A DNA stretch of 36,958 nt from Planctomycetales bacterium (lineage in GTDB: Bacteria > Omnitrophota > Gorgyraeia > Gygaellales > Profunditerraquicolaceae). Location of the stretch: assembly GCA_005239725.1 (NCBI GenBank), contig SBBM01000051.1:1-36958 (forward strand), written 5' to 3'. The notes beneath the pieces were generated by a model. It had not been told where the DNA came from. It saw only the letters and a list, made by a program, of their open reading frames with translations, and did no database searches. Of the stretch, positions 9,306 to 19,231 are shown piece by piece. Position numbers and translations under genes: made by a program. Each line of letters starts with the position of its first letter. Position 1 is the stretch's first letter.

Positions 9306-9771
9306 ATAATAGTCTTTTTAGCAATTCTAACGTCTTTAATGCCGCTTTTTTTCTAATTATTGTGCGGGTGCCGGTGAAACGGAATTGCCGGCAGACTTTT
9401 TTATCTTTGCTGTCTATGGCGATAAAGACGGTGCCGAGGGGTTTTCTAAGTGAGCCGCCGCTTGGCCCTGCGATGCCGGTTATGCCTATACCGAAATCGG
9501 CTTTTGTTATTCTTCTTGCGGATTGCGCCATCAGGCAGGCAACTTCTTTTGAAACGGCGCCTTTTTGAGAGATGATTTTTGCGGGTATCTCTAAGGTGTC
9601 TATTTTGGCCTGGTTACTGTAAGTAACGAAGCCGGCGGTGAAATATCTTGAGCTGCCGGAGAGGTCGGTAAGGAGTTTTGAAACAAACCCTCCGGTGCAG
9701 GATTCGGCTATGGCAACAGTTTTACCTTTTTTTATCAGGAGGCTATGTATCTGCCTTAGAATGGTTTCCAC
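9304..9771 (-). CDS. CinA C-terminal domain / nicotinamide-nucleotide amidase (PncC-like)
   Basis: VAIAESCTGGFVSKLLTDLSGSSRYFTAGFVTYSNQAK and GIGITGIAGPSGG motifs; standalone domain. Confidence 0.92.
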   Translation of the reverse strand: METILRQIHSLLIKKGKTVAIAESCTGGFVSKLLTDLSGSSRYFTAGFVTYSNQAKIDTLEIPAKIISQKGAVSKEVACLMAQSARRITKADFGIGITGIAGPSGGSLRKPLGTVFIAIDSKDKKVCRQFRFTGTRTIIRKKAALKTLELLKRLL

Positions 9772-9799
9772 AAAAATATTATAAGCCTTTTTAAATATA

Positions 9800-9827
9800 T
9801 TGACAAGACAATAATCTCTGGTATAAT
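9800..9827 (+). promoter_or_regulatory. sigma70-type promoter for rib operon
   Basis: TTGACA (9800-9805), 16-nt spacer, TATAAT (9822-9827). Predicted start just before riboswitch P1. Confidence 0.8.
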
Positions 9828-9835
9828 TACATCAA

Positions 9836-10028
9836 TAATCTTCGGGGCAGGGTGGAATTCCCGACCGGCGGTTAAGCCCGCGACCTCCACGTTCAGAGGT
9901 TACAAGTCAATGTAAATTCTGAATGTGGGGTTGATCCGGTACCTTTCGGCTTCGCTCAAGGTTAATGTTGAGCAGAGTCGAACCATAAATTCCGGAGCCG
10001 ATGGTATAGTCCAGATGGCAGGAGATTA
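9836..10028 (+). ncRNA. FMN riboswitch (RFN element) aptamer
   Basis: Conserved core TTCGGGGCAGGGTGGAATTCCCGACCGGCGGTTAAGCCCGCGA ... GATCCGGT ... AAATTCCGGAGCCGATGGTATAGTCCAGATGG. P1 = TAATCTTC (9836-9843) with GGAGATTA (10021-10028). Confidence 0.95.
9941..9986 (+). repeat. 46-nt hairpin-forming insertion within riboswitch P5 loop
   Basis: Extra sequence between GATCCGGT and AAATTCCGG, where the usual consensus has CCGGTGAAATTCCGG. TTCGgcTtcGCTCAA/TTGAGCagAgtCGAA forms an imperfect hairpin. Confidence 0.8.
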
Positions 10029-10040
10029 GGAGCGCATTTG

Positions 10041-10067
10041 CCCGAAGATTTTTTTCGGGTTTTTTAT
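10041..10067 (+). terminator. Rho-independent terminator, riboswitch expression platform
   Basis: CCCGAA (10041-10046) with TTCGGG (10054-10059) followed by a T run. The 5' arm within TGCCCGAAGATT (10039-10050) is also complementary to AATCTTCGGGGCA at the aptamer 5' end (antiterminator). Confidence 0.85.
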
Positions 10068-10076
10068 TTAATGAAC

Positions 10077-10222
10077 GCATAACTTACGGAGCGCGGGGTG
10101 CGACGTAAGTTATCTGCGCGAATTAACCCCACACCTAGATGGCACATTAGAAAATTATGATTTTCTGGGGGTGGGGTAAGTTCGGCCGAATAAGTTATGC
10201 CGGCTTTCGCCGCCATAACTTA
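10077..10222 (+). repeat. nested inverted-repeat cassette (three hairpins) between terminator and ribBA
   Basis: ATAACTTACG/CGTAAGTTAT (10079-10088/10104-10113); ACCCCAC/GTGGGGT with inner AGAAAAT/ATTTTCT (10149-10166); TAAGTTATGcCGGC/GCCGcCATAACTTA (10191-10222). Confidence 0.85.
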
Positions 10223-11445
10223 TGGCCTCACTTATGTTCAATAGTGTTCAGGAAATAATTCAGGACTTAAAAGACGGCTCAATGGTTATCATCGTTGATG
10301 ATGAAGACCGCGAAAACGAAGGCGATTTAGTGGTGGCGGCCTCGTTTGCCAAATCCCAGCACATTAATTTTATGGCCAAATATGGCAGGGGGCTTATCTG
10401 CGTGCCTATGGAAGAAGAAAGGTTAGAGGCCCTGGATTTGCAACCTATGCTGTATGAAAAGGGTTTATCCAATAAGGAAGACCTTTTTTCCACGGCCTGG
10501 ATGATTTCCGCGGACGCATCTTCCGGCATAACTACGGGCATATCCGCACATGACCGTGCACGCACAATCGAAGTCCTGATAAACCCGCAAAGTAAGCCTG
10601 AGGATTTAATCCGGCCCGGGCACATATTTCCCCTCAGGGCGCAGAGGGGAGGGGTTTTGGTGCGCGCCGGGCATACCGAGGCAGCAGTGGATTTAGCAAA
10701 ACTCGCCGGGCTTTATCCCGCCGGGGTAATATGCGAGATTATGAATGACGACGGCACAATGGCCAGGCTCCCCCAGTTAGAGAAATTTGCCAAGCAGCAT
10801 AATTTGAAGATCGGCTCAATTACCGACCTTATTGAGTACCGCAGGCGTTCGGAAAGACTTATCGAGAGGGTTTCCGAGGCAAGACTCCCGACGCAATGCG
10901 GGGTTTATAAAATAATTTTATACCGCGATTTGATTAGTAATAAAGTCCATACGGCGCTTACGATGGGCGAATGGAAAAACGAGCCGGTGCTTGTACGCGT
11001 GCATTCGGAGTGCCTGACCGGGGATGTATTCGGCTCTTTGCGCTGCGATTGCGGCAGGCAGCTTCAGAGGGCGATGGAGATTATTGATAAGGAGAAAAAG
11101 GGGATTATTCTTTATATGAATCAGGAGGGCCGGGGCATTGGCCTGGTAGATAAAATCCGCGCTTATAATTTGCAGGATAAGGGCATGGATACGGTTGAAG
11201 CGAATGAGGCGCTGGGTTATAAGCCGGATTTAAGGGATTACGGTATCGGCGCGCAGATTATGGTAGATTTGGGGGTAAGGGATATCAGGCTCTTGACTAA
11301 TAATCCCCGCAAGATCGTAGGTCTGGAAGGTTACGGGATAAAAGTTATTGAGCGCATGCCCCTTGAAATCGAACCAAACCCCGCAAACTACCATTATTTA
11401 AGGGCCAAGAAAGAGAAATTGGGGCACCATATTAAATTAAAATAA
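10222..11445 (+). CDS. ribBA: bifunctional 3,4-dihydroxy-2-butanone-4-phosphate synthase / GTP cyclohydrolase II
   Basis: RibB motifs ([36 protein letters not shown]); RibA motifs ([29 protein letters not shown]). Start may be ATG 10222 or 10234. Confidence 0.96.
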   Translation: MASLMFNSVQEIIQDLKDGSMVIIVDDEDRENEGDLVVAASFAKSQHINFMAKYGRGLICVPMEEERLEALDLQPMLYEKGLSNKEDLFSTAWMISADASSGITTGISAHDRARTIEVLINPQSKPEDLIRPGHIFPLRAQRGGVLVRAGHTEAAVDLAKLAGLYPAGVICEIMNDDGTMARLPQLEKFAKQHNLKIGSITDLIEYRRRSERLIERVSEARLPTQCGVYKIILYRDLISNKVHTALTMGEWKNEPVLVRVHSECLTGDVFGSLRCDCGRQLQRAMEIIDKEKKGIILYMNQEGRGIGLVDKIRAYNLQDKGMDTVEANEALGYKPDLRDYGIGAQIMVDLGVRDIRLLTNNPRKIVGLEGYGIKVIERMPLEIEPNPANYHYLRAKKEKLGHHIKLK

Positions 11446-11475
11446 CCCTATTTCAAACCCCCATGGGAATAGGGT
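11445..11475 (+). repeat. intercistronic inverted repeat between ribBA and ribH
   Basis: ACCCTATT (11445-11452) with AATAGGGT (11468-11475), inner CCCcatGGG. Confidence 0.75.
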
Positions 11476-11490
11476 AAGAAGGAGGGAGTT

Positions 11491-11958
11491 ATGGTTAAAG
11501 TGATTGAAGGGAATTTGATTGCAAAAGGAAAGAAATTCGGCATCATTGCCTCGCGTTTCAATGATTTTATTACCAAGGAATTAGTTTCGGGTTGTTTAGA
11601 CGCGTTGGTCAGGCACGGGGCGAATGCTGATGATTTGACCCTTACCTGGGTTCCGGGTGCGTTTGAAATACCGTGCGTAGCGCAAAAGATGGCAAAGTCT
11701 AAAACTTACGATGCATTGATTTGTTTAGGCACTGTTATTCGCGGCTCTACCCCGCACTTTGAATATGTTTCTTCCGAGGTGTCAAAAGGCGTGGCCCGCG
11801 TTTCCCAGGACACAGGCTTACCGGTGATATTCGGCATAATTACCGCCGACACCATTGAGCAGGCGATTGAACGCGCCGGCACAAAAGACGGCAATAAAGG
11901 CAAAGACGCCGCCATAAATGCCATTGAGATGGCTAACCTTTTAGACAAGGTCAAGTGA
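11491..11958 (+). CDS. ribH: 6,7-dimethyl-8-ribityllumazine synthase
   Basis: RibH motifs ([54 protein letters not shown]). Confidence 0.96.
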   Translation: MVKVIEGNLIAKGKKFGIIASRFNDFITKELVSGCLDALVRHGANADDLTLTWVPGAFEIPCVAQKMAKSKTYDALICLGTVIRGSTPHFEYVSSEVSKGVARVSQDTGLPVIFGIITADTIEQAIERAGTKDGNKGKDAAINAIEMANLLDKVK

Positions 11959-11989
11959 TTCATTAAAGGTTAATTGGCGAGTGGTTAAA

Positions 11990-12406
11990 ATGAGAAAACG
12001 GACACAGGCGCGCGAATTTGCGCTGCAAATTTTATACCAGATAGATATCACCCATGACGCCTACGATATTTCCCTGGATAATTTTTGGAAAACAAATACG
12101 GAGCAAGAGGTTTCCGAAGAGATAAAGGCCTTTGTCGGCGAGCTGGTTAAAGGCGTTGCGGATAATTTAACGGCCATTGACGATAAGATCGCCTCCTACG
12201 CAACCAACTGGGAAATTGAACGTATGGCGGTCGTAGACAGGAATATATTACGCATGAGCTGTTATGAACTTTTATTCCGGGAGGATATTCCGCCGAAGGT
12301 TTCCATAAACGAGGCAGTGGACCTTGCCAAGAAGTTTTCCGATATAAAAGCAGGCAAATTTGTTAACGGCATCCTGGATAAGGTGAAATCGGAAAAGGGT
12401 AAATGA
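11990..12406 (+). CDS. nusB: transcription antitermination factor NusB
   Basis: RTQAREFALQILYQID ... VVDRNILRMSCYELLF ... SINEAVDLAKKFSDIKAGKFVNGILDKV. ATG 11990 preferred over the ORF start at 11981. Confidence 0.95.
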   Translation: MRKRTQAREFALQILYQIDITHDAYDISLDNFWKTNTEQEVSEEIKAFVGELVKGVADNLTAIDDKIASYATNWEIERMAVVDRNILRMSCYELLFREDIPPKVSINEAVDLAKKFSDIKAGKFVNGILDKVKSEKGK

Positions 12407-13221
12407 AATACGCTGACCTACACCTTCACACCGCATTTTCCGACGGGACTTATTCCTCCGAGGAGCTTATCCGGCAGGCAGCGGAAAAGAAATTGGCGGC
12501 TGTCGCCATCACCGACCACGACAGCGTAGAGGGAGTTGAGCTTGCCCAGAAAGCCGGCGATGCAAGCGGCATAGAAGTGCTTTCCGGCATAGAGCTCACC
12601 GCAGAGGAAGAAGGCTTGGAAATCCATATCTTGGGTTATCTGATTGACCAGAGAAATGAGGAGTTGATAAAGCGGCTGGATTTTTTAAAGAAAAAGCGCG
12701 TTGAACGCATATATAAGATTGTAGATAAATTAAAAGATCTGGGGTTAAAATTAAGGCCTGAAAACGTGTTTGACATTTCGGGTAACGGCACAGTAGGCAG
12801 GCTCCATATCGCCAGGGCCATGGTGAAAGAAGGACTGGTTGGTTCGATATTTGAGGCATTTAAGAATTACATCGGCGATAAATGCCCGGCCTATGTCCTG
12901 GGCTTTCGGTTTTCTCCCAAAAACGCGATAGCCCTGATAAAAGAATCCGGCGGCATACCGGTGTTGGCGCATCCGTATGTGCTTGGCCGGGATGACCTGA
13001 TACCTAAATTTGTTGATTACGGGCTTATGGGTCTGGAGGCTTATTATGCAGAACACACACCCCCTATGACAAAAGACTACCTTAAGTTGGCAATGAAATA
13101 TAAGCTGTTGGTTACAGGCGGTTCGGACTGCCACGGTAATGCCAAGCCCGAAGTAAAAATAGGCTCGATTAAGATTCCTTATGGCTTGGTTGAGAAATTA
13201 AAAAAAGCAAAACAGAGTTAA
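12403..13221 (+). CDS. PHP-domain phosphoesterase (YciV/RNase AM-like)
   Basis: YADLHLHTAFSDGTYSSEELI, AITDHDSVEGV, VLAHPYVLGR, GGSDCHG metal-ligand motifs. Overlaps nusB stop. Confidence 0.88.
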   Translation: MKYADLHLHTAFSDGTYSSEELIRQAAEKKLAAVAITDHDSVEGVELAQKAGDASGIEVLSGIELTAEEEGLEIHILGYLIDQRNEELIKRLDFLKKKRVERIYKIVDKLKDLGLKLRPENVFDISGNGTVGRLHIARAMVKEGLVGSIFEAFKNYIGDKCPAYVLGFRFSPKNAIALIKESGGIPVLAHPYVLGRDDLIPKFVDYGLMGLEAYYAEHTPPMTKDYLKLAMKYKLLVTGGSDCHGNAKPEVKIGSIKIPYGLVEKLKKAKQS

Positions 13222-13230
13222 TCTTAAAAA

Positions 13231-14319
13231 ATGGCAAGGAACCATCTTTATTTTATGAAATTGGCTATGCAACAAGCCCTGAAGGCTAAAGGCAGGACTT
13301 CGCCCAATCCGCTTGTCGGGGCATTAGTGATAAAGAACGGGCGGGTTGCCGGGAGAGGATATCATGAAAAGGCAGGTATGCCTCACGCAGAAATTATCGC
13401 CCTTGGTGAAGCAGGAAGCAAAACCAAAGGAGCAACTTTATATGTAACTTTAGAGCCCTGCACCCATTTTGGCAGGACTCCGCCCTGTGTAGAAGCCATA
13501 ATAAAAAGTGGGGTAAAAGAGGTAATAGTAGGAATGATTGACCCTAACCCCCTGAATAACGGCGAGGGAATTGAGATATTAAAAAGAAATGGCATAAAGG
13601 TCCAGGTGGGCTTTCTGGAAAAAGAATTAAAAAAAATGAATGAGGCATTCATAAAATATATTACAAAAAAAACGCCCTTTGTTACGGTTAAGGTGGCGCA
13701 GTCGCTAGACGGCAGGATTGCCACAAGAACAGGGGATTCCAAATGGATAACTTCGGACAAGTCGCGCATTTACAGTCACCGCATCCGCCAGTATTACGAT
13801 GCGATTATGGTCGGAAGCAACACCGTATTGAGGGATAACCCAAAACTCGATGCCTGGTTTTCAAAAAGGCATCCCATAAAGATTGTAGTGGATAGCCAGT
13901 TGAGCACACCGTACGGCGCAAATATATTTTCCAAAGATAGCCGGGTGATAATCGTAACTCTTCCTGCCAAGCCGGGCCAGGAAACGGAAAACAGGAAGAT
14001 TCTGTCGGAAAAGGCAAAGATTTTGGAAGTGAAGGAAAAGGCGGGCCAGATTAATTTAAGGGATATGATGAAGAAGCTGGCGCAGCTTGAGATAACCAAT
14101 ATTATTGTTGAGGGCGGCGGCACGTTAATCGGCTCATTATTTGATGATGGCCTTGTAGATAAAGTTTTATTTTTTATCAGCCCCAAGATTATCGGTGGCA
14201 AGAACGCCATCAGCTCGGTTATGGGAGATGGCATTTCGCGCGTTGACAAAGCGATAAAATTGAAGGATTTTAAAATAACCCGCAGAGGGGAAGATTGTCT
14301 TGCTGAAGGCTATGTTTAG
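13231..14319 (+). CDS. ribD: riboflavin biosynthesis deaminase/reductase RibD
   Basis: Deaminase motif (GMPHAEIIALGEA...TLYVTLEPCTHFGRTPPC) and reductase domain (PFVTVKVAQSLDGRIATRTGDSKWIT, IIVEGGGTLIGSLF). Confidence 0.96.
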   Translation: MARNHLYFMKLAMQQALKAKGRTSPNPLVGALVIKNGRVAGRGYHEKAGMPHAEIIALGEAGSKTKGATLYVTLEPCTHFGRTPPCVEAIIKSGVKEVIVGMIDPNPLNNGEGIEILKRNGIKVQVGFLEKELKKMNEAFIKYITKKTPFVTVKVAQSLDGRIATRTGDSKWITSDKSRIYSHRIRQYYDAIMVGSNTVLRDNPKLDAWFSKRHPIKIVVDSQLSTPYGANIFSKDSRVIIVTLPAKPGQETENRKILSEKAKILEVKEKAGQINLRDMMKKLAQLEITNIIVEGGGTLIGSLFDDGLVDKVLFFISPKIIGGKNAISSVMGDGISRVDKAIKLKDFKITRRGEDCLAEGYV

Positions 14320-14893
14320 CGGGATTGTCGAAGAGTTAGGCGTGGTTAAAAAGATATCCCGGCGGGGAAATGTTACCTTCTTTGAAATCCAGGCAGATAA
14401 GGTATTGGAAGATGTAAAGATAGGCGATAGTATCGCCGTAAATGGCGCCTGCCTTACTGTGGTAAAGAAAGAGGGCAGATTTTTAAGTTTTGAGGTAATG
14501 CCTGAAACCCTGAGGATAACGAACCTGGGGACTTTAAAAATTTCCGGGAAGGTAAACCTTGAGCGCAGCCTTAAAGTCGGTGGCCGGGTGTCAGGGCATT
14601 TTGTTACCGGACATATTGATTGCGCAGGAAGTATACGCAAAAAAGGCTATTCCAATGGGAATTTATGTTTTGAAATCGCAGTCCCCGGAGAGTTTATGGG
14701 CTATGTTTTGCCCAAAGGCTCAATAAGCATTGACGGCATAAGCCTGACTATCGTAAATAAAAAATCAAATACCTTTTCCGTATATATAATCCCACATACG
14801 CTCAAAAACACAACACTTGGGTTTAAGGGCCCTTCGGATAAAGTAAATATCGAATTCGATATCCTTTCCAAGCAAACCAACCCATTCCGTTAA
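14312..14893 (+). CDS. ribE: riboflavin synthase, alpha subunit
   Basis: MFSGIVEELGVVKK, DSIAVNGACLTVV, GGRVSGHFVTGHID, SISIDGISLTIV duplicated lumazine-binding fold. ATG 14312 chosen over upstream TTG. Confidence 0.94.
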   Translation: MFSGIVEELGVVKKISRRGNVTFFEIQADKVLEDVKIGDSIAVNGACLTVVKKEGRFLSFEVMPETLRITNLGTLKISGKVNLERSLKVGGRVSGHFVTGHIDCAGSIRKKGYSNGNLCFEIAVPGEFMGYVLPKGSISIDGISLTIVNKKSNTFSVYIIPHTLKNTTLGFKGPSDKVNIEFDILSKQTNPFR

Positions 14894-14957
14894 TTTCTAA
14901 CCATTGCGAAATTCCGCAATTTCTGCTATACTACAATAATTAAATTACGAAAAATTC

Positions 14958-15035
14958 CGGGGAGTGGCTCAGTTTGGCTAGAGCGTTGCGTTCGGGACGC
15001 AAAGGCCGGCGGTTCAAATCCGCCCTCCCCGACCA
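14958..15035 (+). tRNA. tRNA-Pro(CGG), CCA encoded
   Basis: Cloverleaf: acceptor CGGGGAG/CTCCCCG, anticodon stem TTGCG/CGCAA with loop TTCGGGA (anticodon CGG), T arm GGCGGTTCAAATCCGCC, discriminator A plus CCA. Confidence 0.96.
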
Positions 15036-15039
15036 ATCT

Positions 15040-15312
15040 ATGAAAAAGCAAATCCACGTATTTTATACGGGCAGGGTGCAGGGCGTAGGTTTCCGGTTTA
15101 CCGCTGGAGATATCGCCCGTGAGCTGGGAGTTTGCGGCTGGGTCAAAAACCTGCATAATGGTCGGGTGGAAGTCATGGCAGAGGCAGACGAGGATACCCT
15201 GAAAAGATTCCTTGAAAGAATAGATAAATACTTTTCCGGTCATGTCCATGACACGGATATCCAGTGGCAGCCTGCCACAGGCGAATTCCAGGATTTCAGC
15301 ATTAAATTCTGA
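15040..15312 (+). CDS. acyP: acylphosphatase
   Basis: [44 protein letters not shown]. Start at ATG 15040; the longer ORF start at 14974 lies in the tRNA. Confidence 0.94.
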   Translation: MKKQIHVFYTGRVQGVGFRFTAGDIARELGVCGWVKNLHNGRVEVMAEADEDTLKRFLERIDKYFSGHVHDTDIQWQPATGEFQDFSIKF

Positions 15313-16040
15313 TGCGATACGCTATATTTTCTGATGTCCATTCTAATATGGAGGCCCTTGACGCAGTAATCGCAGCCTATAAATCCGAATCCATAGACAG
15401 GTATTTGTGTATTGGCGATGTCGTGGGCTATGCGGCTAACCCCAAAGAATGTATTGAAAAGGTTAAATCCCTGGCAGCAGTTACAGTTGCCGGAAATCAT
15501 GACTGGGCGACGGTATATTTATTTTCCGACAATTACTTTAACGATATGGCGCGCGAGGCGATATCCTGGACCAGGAAGGTTTTGGATAAAAAGGAAAGGA
15601 ATTTCCTGGAATCCCTGAAACTTACATACGAAAATGAGGATTTGACTTTAGTCCACGGGACACTGGATAAGCCGCAGGAATTTGAGTATTTAGCCAGCCT
15701 CTCTGCGGCAGAGGCTACATCCGGTGCGCTCCAGACTGATATTTGTTTTGTCGGGCATTCGCACGTTGCCGGTACATTTATTTCGGATACGTTTGGCCGC
15801 ATATTTTATACGGATGAAGACGAAATCAATATGGAGGGAGAAAACAGCTATATTGTGAACGTAGGTAGCGTGGGCCAGCCCCGCGACGGCGACCCCAGGG
15901 CTGCCTATGGTATATATGATACCGTCAAAAGGCGCATTGAAATAAAGAGGATAAAGTACGATATAGACAGCGCAAGAAAAAAGATTATCCAGCAGGGTCT
16001 GCCGCAATTCTTCGGCGACAGGCTCCTTTCCGGAAGATGA
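15312..16040 (+). CDS. calcineurin-like metallophosphoesterase (YfcE/DNA-repair-exonuclease-like)
   Basis: [42 protein letters not shown] motifs. Confidence 0.9.
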   Translation: MRYAIFSDVHSNMEALDAVIAAYKSESIDRYLCIGDVVGYAANPKECIEKVKSLAAVTVAGNHDWATVYLFSDNYFNDMAREAISWTRKVLDKKERNFLESLKLTYENEDLTLVHGTLDKPQEFEYLASLSAAEATSGALQTDICFVGHSHVAGTFISDTFGRIFYTDEDEINMEGENSYIVNVGSVGQPRDGDPRAAYGIYDTVKRRIEIKRIKYDIDSARKKIIQQGLPQFFGDRLLSGR

Positions 16041-18050
<2,010 letters not shown>

Positions 18051-18104
18051 AGGGTGGGATCCCGCCCTGGATAATTATTCTGGGCGAAAAAAGAGGATAT
18101 TAAA

Positions 18105-18614
18105 ATGAGAAAAATAAATTTTTCACTTAAGCAAATAGTTTTACTAGTTACTAGTTATTCGTTACTGGTTACTAGTTTTGGTTGCGAGGCCTTTGTGCGC
18201 AAATTCACCCGTAAGCCCAAGAGAGAAAAAGAAACGGTGCAAATGGTATTGGCGCCTGAAGAATATAAGGGCCCGCAAATGACCAAGGAAGAAATTTACA
18301 GGAAATATTTATTGTATTGGCAATCCTGGCAGGACGAACTCATCAATTCGCTTTCAGATAACGGGAGTGTAAAGAAACATTTAGACTGCCTGAATGAGGC
18401 ATTAAATAACCTGGGGCACATAAGGGCGCTTTTGAATGATGGGAAGCAAAAGAAACTTGATGTTTATATCAGTCAGTTAAATGAACTTAAAGATTCAATC
18501 GCGAGCGATATTTATAATGCCGATACAGCCAGGAATAGCGCAACTGCTGAGAGAATAAAAAGGGTTATCCTACGGCATTTTTCTTACAGTGACATAAAGG
18601 ATTGTTTGATATGA
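18105..18614 (+). CDS. uncharacterised lipoprotein with helical C-terminus
   Basis: Signal peptide with lipobox (LLVTSYSLLVTSFGC) containing an internal 7-aa repeat. No family recognised. Confidence 0.7.
   Translation: MRKINFSLKQIVLLVTSYSLLVTSFGCEAFVRKFTRKPKREKETVQMVLAPEEYKGPQMTKEEIYRKYLLYWQSWQDELINSLSDNGSVKKHLDCLNEALNNLGHIRALLNDGKQKKLDVYISQLNELKDSIASDIYNADTARNSATAERIKRVILRHFSYSDIKDCLI
18141..18182 (+). repeat. 21-nt tandem duplication in signal-peptide coding region
   Basis: TTACTAGTTACTAGTTATTCG followed by TTACTGGTTACTAGTTTTGGT, encoding LLVTSYS-LLVTSFG. Confidence 0.85.
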
Positions 18615-19231
18615 TATTAGAAGAAGTCCGCGTAGGGCAAATGCAGGTTAATTGTTATATCCTGGCGCAAAGAGAGAATTCAGCCGCGATAATCATCGAC
18701 CCGGGTGATGATGAGGTAAAGATCAAGAAGGTTTTAAAGAGACGGAAATTAAGGCCCGGTATAATTATTAACACACACGGCCATATGGACCACATTGGAT
18801 GCGATGACGATTTTGGCGTAGATGTTTATGCGCACCGCGATGAAGTAAAATTATTGAAAGACCCGGAGGAAAACCTCTCCGGCGTCTTTGCCATCCCTTA
18901 TTCCGTAAAGTCAAGAATCAAGGCATTGGAGGATGAGGAAAAGATAACCCTCGGCGATATTGAGCTTGAAGTCATACACACGCCCGGCCACACTGCCGGA
19001 GGCATTGCATTGTTATTAAAGAAACCGCAAGGTAAAATATTATTCACCGGAGATACTTTATTTTGCGGCAGTGTCGGCAGGACGGATTTTCCCGGAGCAG
19101 ACGGGGAACTGATTATAAAATCAATAAAAGAAAGGTTATTGAAGCTTCCCGATGATACGGTTATCTATCCCGGGCACGGCCCGTCCTCTACCATCGGTGA
19201 AGAAAGAAAAACCAATCCCTTTCTTACTTAA
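18611..19231 (+). CDS. MBL-fold metallo-hydrolase (glyoxalase II-like)
   Basis: NTHGHMDHIG motif, HTPGHTAGG, FTGDTLFCGSVGRTD, YPGHGP. ATG 18611 overlaps the stop of the preceding gene. Confidence 0.93.
   Translation: MILEEVRVGQMQVNCYILAQRENSAAIIIDPGDDEVKIKKVLKRRKLRPGIIINTHGHMDHIGCDDDFGVDVYAHRDEVKLLKDPEENLSGVFAIPYSVKSRIKALEDEEKITLGDIELEVIHTPGHTAGGIALLLKKPQGKILFTGDTLFCGSVGRTDFPGADGELIIKSIKERLLKLPDDTVIYPGHGPSSTIGEERKTNPFLT

Noticed and set aside
9134-9568. 144-aa + strand ORF overlapping the cinA-type gene and the palindrome
   Set aside because: Lies antisense to a clear CinA C-terminal domain gene and is Phe/Arg-rich with no recognised domain; its 5' part is palindrome sequence.
14903-14923. 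Alternative hairpins ATTGCG/CGCAAT and GAAATT/AATTTC between ribE and tRNA-Pro as an attenuator
   Set aside because: Short and AT-rich, with only a weak T-run; may be a weak terminator but not supportable as a regulatory switch.
14974-15039. N-terminal extension of acylphosphatase ([22 protein letters not shown])
   Set aside because: This is read-through of the tRNA gene; conserved acylphosphatase starts at ATG 15040.
14926-15249. 107-aa minus ORF ([12 protein letters not shown]...[18 protein letters not shown]) across the tRNA
   Set aside because: Contains the well-known spurious translation of antisense tRNA sequence (GGFEPP...). Antisense to tRNA-Pro and acyP.
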